In this document: piece by piece, positions 8,629-17,914 of the stretch
Numbering within the stretch: position 1 is the stretch's first letter
Layout of the letters: each line of letters begins with the position of its first letter
NCBI GenBank assembly: GCA_014360205.1
Contig: JACIXZ010000006.1
Span: forward strand, 1 to 64,000
Direction of reading: 5' to 3'
DNA from: Tissierellales bacterium
GTDB taxonomy: Bacteria > Bacillota > Clostridia > Tissierellales > Tissierellaceae
DNA length: 64,000 nt
The notes under the pieces: model-generated
What the model saw: the letters and a program-made list of their open reading frames with translations, nothing else
Databases searched by the model: none
What the model was told of the DNA's origin: nothing
Program-made: the position numbers and the translations under genes

Positions 8629-8704
8629 ATTTTGTTATTTTTAAAAGAAGAGAGGGCAAATAAGACTTGCTCTCTTTTTTGTATGTAACATGAAAATTTA
8701 AACT
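8580..8704 (+). repeat. Direct repeat copy 1, ~125 bp (MerR 3' end plus terminator)
   Basis: Nearly identical to 18733-18858: one substitution in the MerR tail and a small change after the terminator (TGTAACATG against TGTTAGCATG) are the only differences I find. The two copies lie about 10.15 kb apart in direct orientation and bracket the xylose operon and the intact MerR gene. Confidence 0.88.
8648..8682 (+). terminator. Terminator inside repeat copy 1
   Basis: AGAGAGGGCAA (8649-8659) pairs with TTGCTCTCT (8667-8675), followed by a run of T. The same hairpin follows the intact MerR gene. Here it insulates the exporter genes from the xylose operon promoter. Confidence 0.85.
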
Positions 8705-8779
8705 CAAATGAAAAAGGGGTCTAATTTACTTTTACAATTAACTTTATTTTAAATTAAATAATAAAAAAACGATTTCCTA

Positions 8780-8832
8780 TTGACATACAAATTTAAAGAA
8801 TGTACAATATACATAAAGTGTGCACGAGCACA
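8780..8832 (+). promoter_or_regulatory. Xylose operon promoter with CG-centred operator
   Basis: TTGACA (8780-8785), a 17-bp spacer and TACAAT (8803-8808) make a strong sigma-A promoter. Directly downstream, at about +4, is TGTGCACGAGCACA (8819-8832), a 14-bp dyad with a central CG typical of LacI-family operators. It also fits the TG-N4-CG-N4-CA frame of a catabolite (cre) site, although not the full cre consensus. Binding here would block transcription of the sugar genes. AGGAGG follows 10 bases before the receptor ATG. Confidence 0.75.
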
Positions 8833-8855
8833 AAAAATAATAGGAGGTTTCATGT

Positions 8856-9938
8856 ATGAAAAGGTTTATCGGAATAGCATTAGTCGTAGTAATGGTAATT
8901 TCAATGGTGGGCTGTACTACAACAGAAACTGATACTGGTACTGATTCTAAAAAAGTAACAGTTGGGGTATCAATGCCTACAAAATCACTTCAAAGATGGA
9001 ATCAAGACGGAGAAAATATGAAAAAGATACTAGAAGAAAAAGGGTATGAAGTAGAACTTGAATTTGCAGAAAACAAAACTGAATCTCAAATCTCTCAAAT
9101 AGAAAATATGATAACAAAAGGAGCAGAGGTAATTGTAGTAGCAGCAATAGATGGTAGTGCATTAACTAATGTTTTGGACAGTGCTAAGAAAGATGGAATT
9201 GAAATCATAGCATACGATAGACTTATCATGAATACCGATGCAGTTAGTTATTATGCTACCTTTGATAACTATAATGTGGGGAAAATTCAAGGCGAATATA
9301 TTGAAGAAAAGCTTGGTTTAAAGGATGGAAATGGGCCTTTCAACTTTGAAATTGCTACAGGACCATTGGATGATAACAATGTTGTTTTCTTCTATGGAGG
9401 AGCAATGGATGTTTTACAAAAATATATTGATAATGGACAATTAGTTGTAAGATCAGGTCAAACTACTAGAGAACAAGCAGCAACACCTAATTGGGATGAA
9501 CAAGAAGCGCAAGCGAGAATGGATAATATCTTAACAGCACATTATACTGATGAAAGAATAGATGCAGTACTATGTTCAAATGATTCTGTGTCCCTTGGTG
9601 TACAATCAGCATTAAAATCAGCAGGTTATGGAACTAGCGATAAACCAATGCCTATATTAACAGGACAAGATGCTAATATAGCAAATGTAAAAGCAATAAT
9701 TGCTGGTGATCAATCTATGTCAGTATTTAAAGATACAAGGGCCTTAGCTGAAAAAGTTGCTGAAATGGTTGATGCTATAGTCAATGGTGAAGAAGCAGAA
9801 GTAAACGATACTGAAACATATTTTAATGGAGTAAAAGTAGTTCCAGCATACTTATTAGAACCTAAATTTGTAGATAAGACTAATTATAAAGAGCTGTTAA
9901 TTGATAGCGGTTACTATACGGAAGATCAGTTAAGATAA
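8856..9938 (+). CDS. chvE: Sugar ABC transporter substrate-binding lipoprotein (ChvE/XylF type)
   Basis: Extracellular lipid-anchored receptor for a monosaccharide, 360 aa. The signal peptide (residues 1-19) ends in a lipobox MVGC with Cys20 as the anchor. The mature part is a type I periplasmic-binding fold with features of the ChvE/multiple-monosaccharide group: SMPTKSLQRWNQDGENM, AIDGSALTNVLDSAK, IIAYDRLI and LTGQDANIANVKAI. It is the first gene of the xylose operon, behind a strong promoter and operator, and a perfect hairpin follows it. With xylA and xylB downstream the natural ligand is probably xylose, but arabinose, glucose or galactose are known ligands in this family. Confidence 0.9.
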   Translation: MKRFIGIALVVVMVISMVGCTTTETDTGTDSKKVTVGVSMPTKSLQRWNQDGENMKKILEEKGYEVELEFAENKTESQISQIENMITKGAEVIVVAAIDGSALTNVLDSAKKDGIEIIAYDRLIMNTDAVSYYATFDNYNVGKIQGEYIEEKLGLKDGNGPFNFEIATGPLDDNNVVFFYGGAMDVLQKYIDNGQLVVRSGQTTREQAATPNWDEQEAQARMDNILTAHYTDERIDAVLCSNDSVSLGVQSALKSAGYGTSDKPMPILTGQDANIANVKAIIAGDQSMSVFKDTRALAEKVAEMVDAIVNGEEAEVNDTETYFNGVKVVPAYLLEPKFVDKTNYKELLIDSGYYTEDQLR

Positions 9939-9942
9939 TCTT

Positions 9943-9981
9943 ATTACATTTCATACTAGCATTGCTAGTATGAAATGTAAT
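9943..9981 (+). promoter_or_regulatory. Intercistronic 18-bp perfect stem-loop
   Basis: ATTACATTTCATACTAGC (9943-9960) pairs perfectly with GCTAGTATGAAATGTAAT (9964-9981) around a 3-nt loop. There is no T-run, so it is not a strong terminator. Such hairpins after binding-protein genes protect the upstream mRNA and lower downstream expression, giving receptor excess over permease. Confidence 0.8.
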
Positions 9982-10024
9982 TTAATCTACTTTTATGATT
10001 GAATAGTAGGAATGGTGATATAAA

Positions 10025-11563
10025 ATGGATAATGTTTTATTAGAAATGAGAAATATAGAAAAAGAATTCCCAGGCGTAAAAGCTCTTGATAATGTGAATT
10101 TAAAGGTAAAGAAAAATACTATTCATGCTATAGTTGGTGAAAATGGAGCAGGAAAATCTACATTAATGAACATACTAAGTGGCGTCTATCCAATTGGTAG
10201 CTATAGTGGGCAGGTTATTTTTGAAGATGAATTATGTGAATTTAAAAACATAAAGGATAGTGAAAAAAAAGGTATAGTTATTATTCATCAAGAACTTGCC
10301 CTAGTACCAACTCTTTCGATAATGGAGAATATGTTTTTAGGAAATGAAAGAGTTGAAAATGGTGTAATAGATTGGGGGAAAACTAGAGTAGATGCCTTAA
10401 AATACATGAAGATGGTGGGCCTGTTTGAGGAACCTGATACATTAGTCAATCAAATAGGTGTAGGCAAACAACAATTAGTAGAAATAGCAAAAGCTTTAGC
10501 TAAGGATGTAAAACTATTAATTCTTGATGAACCAACAGCATCATTAAATGATGAAGATAGTGATAAGATGTTAGATTTAATTCTAAGATTGAAAGAAAAT
10601 CAAGGGATGACGTGTATAATTATTTCTCATAAGTTAAACGAGATAGAAAAAGTAGCGGATGAAATTACTATAATTAGAGATGGAAAGACAATAGAAACTT
10701 TAAATAAAGAAAAGGATAAAATAACTGAAGATAGAATCATTAAAGGAATGGTGGGTAGGGAAATCACAGATAGATTTCCACCTAGAAATAATAAGATAGG
10801 TGATATCTATTTTGAGGTAAAAAACTGGACAGTATACTCTCCTCACATTCCAGATAAAGTAGTAATTGATAATATAAGTTTTTATGTTAGAAAAGGAGAA
10901 GTTATAGGAATTGCAGGGCTCATGGGTGCTGGAAGAACAGAATTAGCAATGAGTATTTTTGGGAAATCATATGGGTCTAAAATAAGTGGGAAAATTTTTA
11001 AAGATGGTAAAGAATTGACAATAAATAATATTTCTGATGCCATAGATTATGGAATAGGATATGTAACAGAGGATCGTAAAGAACAAGGATTAATGTTAAT
11101 GAATGATATTAGAAAAAATATTACATTGGCAAGTTTGGACAAAATTAGTAATAATGGAATATTAAATGAACATAAAGAAATAAATGTTTCCAAGGAGTAT
11201 CTAGAAAAAATAAATATTAAAGCTCCAAGTGTTTTTTATGAAACTGGCAATCTTTCAGGTGGAAATCAGCAAAAGGTTATGTTAGCAAGATGGATTTATT
11301 CTGATCCAGATGTGTTGATATTAGATGAGCCTACCAGGGGCATAGATGTAGGAGCAAAATATGAAATATATACATTTATAAATAAGTTAGCAGAATTAGG
11401 GAAGGCTATTATTATAATTTCATCTGAACTCCCTGAAGTGCTTGGATTAAGTGATAGAATATATGTAATGAATGAAGGACGTTTTGTTGGAGAATTTACC
11501 AGAGATGAAGCTTCTCAAGAAAATATAATGAAATGCATAATACAAAGTACAAAGGAGGTATAG
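10025..11563 (+). CDS. mmsA: Multiple monosaccharide ABC transporter ATP-binding protein
   Basis: Cytoplasmic energy-coupling ATPase of a sugar importer, 512 aa with two fused nucleotide-binding domains as in the RbsA/XylG/MmsA family. Domain 1 has Walker [13 protein letters not shown] (near residue 40) and Walker [11 protein letters not shown]. Domain 2, from about residue 265, has [12 protein letters not shown] in place of a canonical Walker A, the signature LSGGNQQKV and Walker [11 protein letters not shown]. This asymmetry is normal for the family. It follows the receptor gene after the intercistronic hairpin and is followed 2 bases later by the permease. Confidence 0.93.
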   Translation: MDNVLLEMRNIEKEFPGVKALDNVNLKVKKNTIHAIVGENGAGKSTLMNILSGVYPIGSYSGQVIFEDELCEFKNIKDSEKKGIVIIHQELALVPTLSIMENMFLGNERVENGVIDWGKTRVDALKYMKMVGLFEEPDTLVNQIGVGKQQLVEIAKALAKDVKLLILDEPTASLNDEDSDKMLDLILRLKENQGMTCIIISHKLNEIEKVADEITIIRDGKTIETLNKEKDKITEDRIIKGMVGREITDRFPPRNNKIGDIYFEVKNWTVYSPHIPDKVVIDNISFYVRKGEVIGIAGLMGAGRTELAMSIFGKSYGSKISGKIFKDGKELTINNISDAIDYGIGYVTEDRKEQGLMLMNDIRKNITLASLDKISNNGILNEHKEINVSKEYLEKINIKAPSVFYETGNLSGGNQQKVMLARWIYSDPDVLILDEPTRGIDVGAKYEIYTFINKLAELGKAIIIISSELPEVLGLSDRIYVMNEGRFVGEFTRDEASQENIMKCIIQSTKEV

Positions 11564-11565
11564 CT

Positions 11566-12726
11566 GTGGATATAATAAAAAATAGGGATATTAAAATAAA
11601 TTTAAGAAAATATGCAATGTTTATAGCATTGATTTCTATAACCATATTATTTCAGATTACTACAGATGGTGTCTTGCTAAAACCGATGAATGTCTCTAAC
11701 CTAATTATGCAAAATAGCTACATACTTATTTTAGCTATTGGAATGTTACCAGTTATATTGACCGGGAATATTGATCTTTCCGTAGGTTCAGTATTAGCTT
11801 TTGTTAGCTCAATAGCGGGAGTTATGATGGTTACATATGAGATGCCAGTGTGGTTAACTATCATAGTAGCCTTAATTGTAGGGATTTTGGTAGGCGCATG
11901 GCAAGGTTTTTGGATAGCTTATGCTAGAATTCCTTCTTTTATTGTAACTTTAGCAGGAATGTTGATTTTTCGAGGCTTAACCCTTGTAATCTTAGAAGGA
12001 AATACTTTATCTCCTTTTCCAAAATCATATCAGTTCCTTGCAGCTGGTTTTTTGACCCAAAATCCAGATATGATAATGTTAGTTTCCCTAGCTGTAGGGG
12101 TATTATTCTCTATACTAGTAGTTTTTATTGAGTTTAGAAACAGAGAAAAAGAAAAAAGATATGGGATTGAAACAATGCAGTTTAATATTTTTATATCAAA
12201 GGTTGTTGCTGAAGTATTTTTAATTATGTTTTCATTATATTGGTTAAGCTTATATAATGGAGTACCAGTAGTGTTGTTGTTATTGGTAATTTTGATATTG
12301 ATTTATAGTTTTATAACAAATAAAACCGTACTAGGTAGAAGTATATATGCATTTGGAGGAAATGAAAGGGCTGCTGAACTTTCTGGGATAAAAACAAACA
12401 AAGTTTTCTTTTTGACATATGTAAATATGGGACTTATGGCTGCATTGGCGGGAATAGTATTTTCTGGTAGACTAAATGCAGCAACACCATCTGCTGGGAA
12501 TGGGTTTGAATTAGATGCTATTGCTGCATGTTATATAGGTGGAGCTTCAGCTTCCGGCGGAGTGGGAACTATAATTGGTGCAGTAGTTGGTGGGCTTGTT
12601 ATGGGAGTCTTAAATAATGGTATGTCAATAATGGGTATTGGTATCGATTGGCAACAAGCTATTAAAGGATTAGTCTTGTTAGCTGCTGTTGCTTTTGACA
12701 CTTATAACCGAAGAAAGAGAGCATAG
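11566..12726 (+). CDS. mmsB: Multiple monosaccharide ABC transporter permease
   Basis: Integral membrane permease of the sugar importer, 386 aa, with about ten hydrophobic segments. The family signatures LTGNIDLSVGSVLAF, YARIPSFIVTLAGML, GGNERAAELSGI and CYIGGASASGGVGTI are present. GTG at 11566 is the likely start, seven bases after GGAGG; a longer in-frame reading from 11533 would overlap the ATPase gene and ignore that site. The length and the long loop between the middle segments fit the MmsB/GguB group rather than RbsC. It works with the two preceding genes. Confidence 0.92.
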   Translation: MDIIKNRDIKINLRKYAMFIALISITILFQITTDGVLLKPMNVSNLIMQNSYILILAIGMLPVILTGNIDLSVGSVLAFVSSIAGVMMVTYEMPVWLTIIVALIVGILVGAWQGFWIAYARIPSFIVTLAGMLIFRGLTLVILEGNTLSPFPKSYQFLAAGFLTQNPDMIMLVSLAVGVLFSILVVFIEFRNREKEKRYGIETMQFNIFISKVVAEVFLIMFSLYWLSLYNGVPVVLLLLVILILIYSFITNKTVLGRSIYAFGGNERAAELSGIKTNKVFFLTYVNMGLMAALAGIVFSGRLNAATPSAGNGFELDAIAACYIGGASASGGVGTIIGAVVGGLVMGVLNNGMSIMGIGIDWQQAIKGLVLLAAVAFDTYNRRKRA

Positions 12727-12747
12727 CCCAAATTTAGAGGTGATTTA

Positions 12748-13767
12748 ATGAATGTGACTATAAAGGAAATAGCAGAAATTTGTGGAGTATCAAGAGGAAC
12801 AGTAGATAGAGTTTTACACAATAGAGGTAATGTAAGTAAGGAAACGGAAGAATTAGTAAGAGAGACCATTAAAAGATTAGGATATACTCCTAATATAACA
12901 GGAAGGATTTTAGCTGCAAAAAAGAAGCAATTTAAAATAGGAGTTATTTTAATTTCAAAAGGAAATCCATTTTTCGATGATGTATTAAAGGGCATTAATA
13001 GAGCCGCGGAAGAATACAGAGAATATGGAGTATCTGTTTTTATTCATGAATTAGAAGGGTATGATGTTGAAAAGCAAATAAAAAAAATGGATGAGCTAAG
13101 GGACAAAGTGGATGCTATAATCTTAAATCCAATTCAGGACAAATTAGTAGTGGACAAAATTAATGAGTTGGTTAAACAGGGCTTAATTATGATTAATGTA
13201 AATACAGATGTAGAGAATAGCGATAGATTATATTATATTGGAAGTGATTATATAAAAGGTGGAGAGACATCTTGTGGGATTTTGGCTTTATTGACAAAGG
13301 GAAAAGCTAAAACAGCAATATTAACAGGTTCTAAAAAGGTATTAGGGCACAATCAGAGGATTGAAGGTTTTAAAAGGATTAAAGAAATAAGGTATCCAGA
13401 TATAGAGATAGTAGCGATTGCTGAAACAAATGATAACGATAAAATAGCTTATATTGAAACTAAGAAAATTTTAGATAATTATGAGATAGATTCTATAGTA
13501 ATCGTTGCTGCTGGAGTAGCTGGTGTATGTAAGGCTGTACTGGATATGAAGATGGAAGACAAAATTACTATAGTAAGTTTTGACGCTATTCCTGTCACAA
13601 GGGAGATGTTAAAACAAGGAGTCATTAAAGCTACAATATGTCAACAACCTTTTACTCAAGGATATAAATCCATTGAATTGGCATATAATTATTTTGTTAC
13701 TGGCAAAAAATCTAAAAAAGATAAACATATAGTTAAAAATGAAATTAAAATATTAGAAAATTTATAA
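12748..13767 (+). CDS. LacI-family transcriptional regulator of the xylose operon
   Basis: DNA-binding repressor or activator of 339 aa. The N-terminal LacI helix-turn-helix is clear ([20 protein letters not shown], residues 4-23) with the hinge-side [16 protein letters not shown]. The C-terminal ~275 residues form a periplasmic-binding-like sensor ([19 protein letters not shown]) that should bind a sugar. AGAGGTGATTTA precedes the ATG. It sits inside the operon between the permease and xylA, so it is likely autoregulated through the CG-centred dyad at 8819-8832. Xylose is the expected effector; this is inference from context. Confidence 0.9.
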   Translation: MNVTIKEIAEICGVSRGTVDRVLHNRGNVSKETEELVRETIKRLGYTPNITGRILAAKKKQFKIGVILISKGNPFFDDVLKGINRAAEEYREYGVSVFIHELEGYDVEKQIKKMDELRDKVDAIILNPIQDKLVVDKINELVKQGLIMINVNTDVENSDRLYYIGSDYIKGGETSCGILALLTKGKAKTAILTGSKKVLGHNQRIEGFKRIKEIRYPDIEIVAIAETNDNDKIAYIETKKILDNYEIDSIVIVAAGVAGVCKAVLDMKMEDKITIVSFDAIPVTREMLKQGVIKATICQQPFTQGYKSIELAYNYFVTGKKSKKDKHIVKNEIKILENL

Positions 13768-13780
13768 GGAGCTGAAGAAT

Positions 13781-15094
13781 ATGAACACTTATTTTCCAAA
13801 TGTACCAAAAGTAAAATATGAGGGTAAGGATTCTAAAAACCCTTTTTCTTTTAAATATTATGATGCAGAGAGGGTTATACACGGAAAGACCATGGAAGAA
13901 CACTTGAAGTTTGCTATGTCTTGGTGGCATACAATGGTGGCAGGTGGTACTGATCCTTTTGGAGATGCAACAATGGATAGAAGTTATGGAAAAGGAGAAC
14001 CTATGGATATTGCAAAGGCTAGAGCAGATGCTGCCTTTGAATTAATGAGTAAGTTAGGGATTAAGTATTTTTGTTTTCACGATGTAGATATAGCTCCAGA
14101 GGGGAAAGATTATTTAGAAACACGTAAAAACTTCCATGAAATGGTGGACTATATTGAATCTAAGATGAAGAATACAGGCATAAAACTTCTTTGGGGCACA
14201 GCAAATGTATTTTCACATCCAAGATATATGCATGGAGCAGGGACTTCACCTAATGCAGATAGTTTTGCATATGCCGCATCACAGATTAAAAATGCAATAG
14301 ATGCAACCATTCGCTTGAATGGAACTGGATATGTCTTTTGGGGTGGCAGAGAAGGATATGAAACTCTATTAAATACTGATATGGAATTTGAACTTGATAA
14401 TATGGCTAGACTTATGAGAATGGCTGTAGATTATGGACGAAAAAAAGGATTTAAAGGTGATTTCTATATTGAACCAAAACCAAAGGAACCAACAAAACAT
14501 CAATATGATTTTGATTCAGCTACAGTATTGGCATTTTTAAGAAAATATGGACTAGAAAAAGACTTTAAATTAAATATAGAAGCCAATCATGCTACATTAG
14601 CAGGACATACTTTCCAACATGAACTAGCAACTGCTAGAATAAATGGAGTATTTGGTAGTGTTGATGCAAATCAAGGAGATCCAGTTTTGGGTTGGGATAC
14701 AGATCAATTCCCAACTGATGTGTATAGTGCAACTCTAGCAATGTATGAAATAATTAAGGCTGGAGGATTTACAAATGGTGGCCTTAATTTTGATGCAAAG
14801 GTTAGAAGAGGCTCTTTTGAATTTGACGATTTAGCATTAGGGTATATTGCAGGAATGGATACTTTTGCCTTAGCTTTAATAAAAGCATATGAAATAATTG
14901 AAGATGGTAGAATTGATGAGTTTAAAAAAGCTAGATATTCAAGCTATAATACAGGCATAGGTAAGAAAATTGTCGACGGCAAAACTTCTCTTGAAGAACT
15001 TGAAGAATATACTATTAAAAATGGTGAAGTTACTGTGGAGAGTGGAAAACAAGAGTATTTAGAATCAGTACTCAACAATATATTATTTAAGTAA
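13781..15094 (+). CDS. xylA: Xylose isomerase
   Basis: Converts D-xylose to D-xylulose using two divalent metal ions, 437 aa, the normal length of the class II (clostridial/Bacteroides-like) enzymes. The N-terminal [17 protein letters not shown] is characteristic. Catalytic and metal regions are intact: [12 protein letters not shown] (near residue 100), [15 protein letters not shown] (about 230), [18 protein letters not shown] (about 265) and [17 protein letters not shown] (about 295). AAGGAG precedes the ATG. It follows the regulator by 13 bases and is separated from xylB by a hairpin. Confidence 0.97.
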   Translation: MNTYFPNVPKVKYEGKDSKNPFSFKYYDAERVIHGKTMEEHLKFAMSWWHTMVAGGTDPFGDATMDRSYGKGEPMDIAKARADAAFELMSKLGIKYFCFHDVDIAPEGKDYLETRKNFHEMVDYIESKMKNTGIKLLWGTANVFSHPRYMHGAGTSPNADSFAYAASQIKNAIDATIRLNGTGYVFWGGREGYETLLNTDMEFELDNMARLMRMAVDYGRKKGFKGDFYIEPKPKEPTKHQYDFDSATVLAFLRKYGLEKDFKLNIEANHATLAGHTFQHELATARINGVFGSVDANQGDPVLGWDTDQFPTDVYSATLAMYEIIKAGGFTNGGLNFDAKVRRGSFEFDDLALGYIAGMDTFALALIKAYEIIEDGRIDEFKKARYSSYNTGIGKKIVDGKTSLEELEEYTIKNGEVTVESGKQEYLESVLNNILFK

Positions 15095-15106
15095 AGGAAA
15101 TTTTGG

Positions 15107-15132
15107 TAGGACTTCATTGACTTGAAGTCCTA
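15107..15132 (+). promoter_or_regulatory. Intercistronic hairpin between xylA and xylB
   Basis: TAGGACTTCA (15107-15116) pairs perfectly with TGAAGTCCTA (15123-15132); flanking AAATTT/AAATTTT could extend it. Only a broken T-rich tail follows, so it may be a partial terminator or a message-stability element that sets xylA above xylB. Confidence 0.65.
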
Positions 15133-15161
15133 AATTTTAATTATTTTATAGAGGTGATTTT

Positions 15162-16676
15162 ATGGATTATTTAATAGGTATAGATGTGGGGACTTCAGGA
15201 ACTAGGGCAGTCTTATTTGATGAAAATTTAAATATTATAAGCTCAACCTCTGAAGAATATCCGCTTTATCAACCACAAAATGGATATGCGGAGCAAGATC
15301 CTGAAGATTGGGCTAAAGCCACAATTAAAGCTTTAAAAACTATTATGGAGAATAGTGGTGTAAATAAGAACAATGTCAAAGGAATAGGATTATCTGGGCA
15401 AATGCATGGTCTAGTTATGTTAGATGAAAACAATTCAGTTATAAGACCAGCAATTATCTGGGCAGATCAAAGAACAGAAAAAGAATGTGATGAAATAACA
15501 GAAAAAGTTGGTAAAGAAAAGTTAATTCAGATAACAGCTAATCCAGCTTTAACTGGTTTTACAGCTTCTAAAATACTTTGGGTAAAAAACAATGAACCAG
15601 AAAATTACAATAGATGCAAACATATATTATTGCCAAAAGATTATGTCAGATTTATTTTAACTGGAGTATATGCCACAGATGTATCTGATGCAAGTGGAAT
15701 GCAATTACTAGATGTACCTAAAAGGCAATGGTCTGATAAGATATTAGATATTCTAGAAATAGATAAAGATAAATTAGCCAAGGTATATGAATCACCAGAA
15801 GTAACAGGCAAAATAAAAAAATCCATAGCTGAAGAAACTGGACTGAGTGAAGATACAATAGTAGTGGCAGGTGCAGGAGATAATGCTGCAGCTGCAATAG
15901 GGACAGGTGTAGTCACTGATGGAAGTGCATTTACAACTATAGGAACTAGCGGGGTTGTGTATGCCCATAGTAGTGAAGTTCATATAGATCCAAAGGGACG
16001 AGTACATACATTTTGTTGTGCAGTTCCCAATGCTTGGCACATAATGGGTGTAACGCAAGCTGCTGGTCTTTCTTTAAAATGGTTTAAAAATAACATTTAT
16101 GAAGGTTTCAATCCTTTAGGAGAAAAGGCATCTTATGAATTAATTAATAAAGCAATAGAAGAAGTAGAAATAGGAAGTGAAAAACTCATTTACTTACCAT
16201 ATCTAATGGGTGAAAGGACCCCCCACCTAGATCCTAATGCGAGAGGAGTTTTCTTCGGTCTTTCTGCTAAACACAATAAAAAAAATTTAGCCCGTTCAGT
16301 AATGGAAGGTGTATCCTTTTCTTTAAGAGATAGCTATGAGATTTTATTAGAAATGGGGCTACAAATTGACGAAATGATGATTACAGGTGGAGGAGCACGA
16401 AGTAGAGTATGGAGACAAATGTTAGCAGATATTTTTAATTGTAATGTAAGAACAATTGAGTCTGAAGAAGGAGCCTCTCTTGGCGCCGCTATATTAGCAG
16501 GTGTAGGAGCTGGAATATTTGAGTCTGTAGAATCAGCATGTGAAAAACATATTAAGAAAGTGCAAAAAATAATACCAAACGAGAAAAACCATGAGATATA
16601 TAATAAATACTATGAGATTTATGGAGAATTATATAGAAATTTAAAAAACTCTTTTAAAAAATTAGGTAAAATATAA
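15162..16676 (+). CDS. xylB: Xylulokinase
   Basis: Phosphorylates D-xylulose to xylulose 5-phosphate, feeding the pentose phosphate pathway, 504 aa. FGGY-kinase motifs are present: the N-terminal phosphate loop GIDVGTSGTRAVLFDE, LSGQMHGLVMLD with substrate contacts, IIWADQRTEKE, GAGDNAAAAIG, and the C-terminal ATP loop TGGGARSRVWRQMLADIF. GAGGTGATTTT precedes the ATG. It follows xylA across a hairpin and is followed by a mutarotase gene. Confidence 0.96.
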   Translation: MDYLIGIDVGTSGTRAVLFDENLNIISSTSEEYPLYQPQNGYAEQDPEDWAKATIKALKTIMENSGVNKNNVKGIGLSGQMHGLVMLDENNSVIRPAIIWADQRTEKECDEITEKVGKEKLIQITANPALTGFTASKILWVKNNEPENYNRCKHILLPKDYVRFILTGVYATDVSDASGMQLLDVPKRQWSDKILDILEIDKDKLAKVYESPEVTGKIKKSIAEETGLSEDTIVVAGAGDNAAAAIGTGVVTDGSAFTTIGTSGVVYAHSSEVHIDPKGRVHTFCCAVPNAWHIMGVTQAAGLSLKWFKNNIYEGFNPLGEKASYELINKAIEEVEIGSEKLIYLPYLMGERTPHLDPNARGVFFGLSAKHNKKNLARSVMEGVSFSLRDSYEILLEMGLQIDEMMITGGGARSRVWRQMLADIFNCNVRTIESEEGASLGAAILAGVGAGIFESVESACEKHIKKVQKIIPNEKNHEIYNKYYEIYGELYRNLKNSFKKLGKI

Positions 16677-16693
16677 TTGTGGAGTTGAGTTTT

Positions 16694-17734
16694 GTGAAAT
16701 ATGTAAAAAAAGACTATTTTGGAACTACAAAAAATTTAAATAATGTATATAAATTTACTATTTTTAACAATAGAGGGACAGAAGTAGATATTATCAATTA
16801 TGGAGCTACTGTAACATCTTTTAAGATAAAGAATAGTTTCGGACATGTTGACGATATTGTTCTGGGATATGATAATTTAAAGGACTATGAGAATGGGAAT
16901 AAATTTTTTGGTGCTATTATAGGCAGATGTGCAAATAGAATTTCAAAAGCATCCTTTAGATTGAATAATAAAGTATATACTTTAAAGAACAATGAAGGAG
17001 AAAATCATATACATGGAGGAGACGGTGGATTTCATAGAAGAATTTGGAATTATGAAATAAAAGAGCGAGGAGTCTGTTTTACCTATGTAAGTGAAGATAT
17101 GGAGGAAGGCTATCCAGGAAGATGTACTTTAAATGTAGAATATACATTAACAGATGAAAATGAATTATTTATAGATTATACTGGGGAAACTACAAAGGAT
17201 ACGGTACTAAACCCGACAAATCATTGCTACTTTAATTTGAATGGGCATAATAATGGGACTATTTTAAAACATAGATTGATAGTTAATGCTGATAATTATA
17301 CTCCCATTGATTCTTATAGTATCCCAACTGGAGAAATACATGGAGTAGAGGATACACCTTTTGATTTAAGGAAATCTAAAATAATAAATGATATTATTAA
17401 TAAAAAGCACAAACAACTTTTATATGGCAAGGGCTTGGACCATAATTTTTGTATAAATGGATATAAAGATGAACTAAAGCTAGGAGCTATTCTTGAAAGT
17501 GATAATAAAGAAAGAAAACTTTTAGTTTATACAACTTTACCAGGGATACAAGTATACACAGGTAGTAATATAGGAAAAGAAAAAGGGAAAAATAATAGTA
17601 TTTATGAAAAACACAGTGGAATATGCTTGGAAACGCAATATTATCCTAATAGCATAAATATACCGGAATTTGAAAGTCCTATACTAAAAGCAGGAGAGAT
17701 ATACAGTAGTAGAACAATTTATAAAGTAGAATAA
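16694..17734 (+). CDS. galM: Aldose 1-epimerase (mutarotase)
   Basis: Interconverts alpha and beta anomers of aldoses, supplying the anomer that XylA uses, 346 aa. Catalytic residues are in place: HIHGGDGGFHRR with one His (near residue 100), NPTNHCYFNLNG with the second His (near 177), and ICLETQYYPNS with the catalytic Glu near the C terminus. I favour GTG at 16694, nine bases after GGAG; GTG at 16679 overlaps the region next to the xylB stop and has no good binding site. It is the last gene of the operon. A weak hairpin (17740-17757) without T-run follows. Confidence 0.9.
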   Translation: MKYVKKDYFGTTKNLNNVYKFTIFNNRGTEVDIINYGATVTSFKIKNSFGHVDDIVLGYDNLKDYENGNKFFGAIIGRCANRISKASFRLNNKVYTLKNNEGENHIHGGDGGFHRRIWNYEIKERGVCFTYVSEDMEEGYPGRCTLNVEYTLTDENELFIDYTGETTKDTVLNPTNHCYFNLNGHNNGTILKHRLIVNADNYTPIDSYSIPTGEIHGVEDTPFDLRKSKIINDIINKKHKQLLYGKGLDHNFCINGYKDELKLGAILESDNKERKLLVYTTLPGIQVYTGSNIGKEKGKNNSIYEKHSGICLETQYYPNSINIPEFESPILKAGEIYSSRTIYKVE

Positions 17735-17819
17735 AAAAGTTTTCAACTTATTGAAAAATAATTGTTGGACAAAAAACAAAAAAATAGGGAAAGATTCTCC
17801 TTTTGATATAATGACTCGA

Positions 17820-17875
17820 GGGAAGAATTGTTATTGCACTTAAAGAAAAAATTTTAATTCTATCTTGACTAATCC
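17820..17875 (+). pseudogene. Deletion remnant of a second 485-aa HTH gene
   Basis: GGGAAGAATTGTTATTGCAC (17820-17839) matches 4443-4462 in the intact HTH gene with one difference. The next bases, CTTAAAGAAAAAATT..., match its 3' end and the DNA just beyond its stop (about 4714-4749). About 250 bp in between are missing, and the junction falls at a CACTT shared by both edges. So a copy of the HTH gene once lay directly upstream of this MerR gene. Confidence 0.75.
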
Positions 17876-17895
17876 CTTAGGGAATAGCTTATAGT
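17865..17895 (+). promoter_or_regulatory. MerR-type promoter with 19-bp spacer and central dyad
   Basis: TTGACT (17865-17870) and TATAGT (17890-17895) are separated by 19 bp, and the spacer contains the dyad TCCCTTAGGGA (17873-17883). An over-long spacer with a dyad between -35 and -10 is the hallmark of MerR-activated promoters, so this is probably the autoregulated promoter of the MerR gene starting at 17915. Confidence 0.72.
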
Positions 17896-17914
17896 TAATC
17901 TAGGAGGTGTTTTT

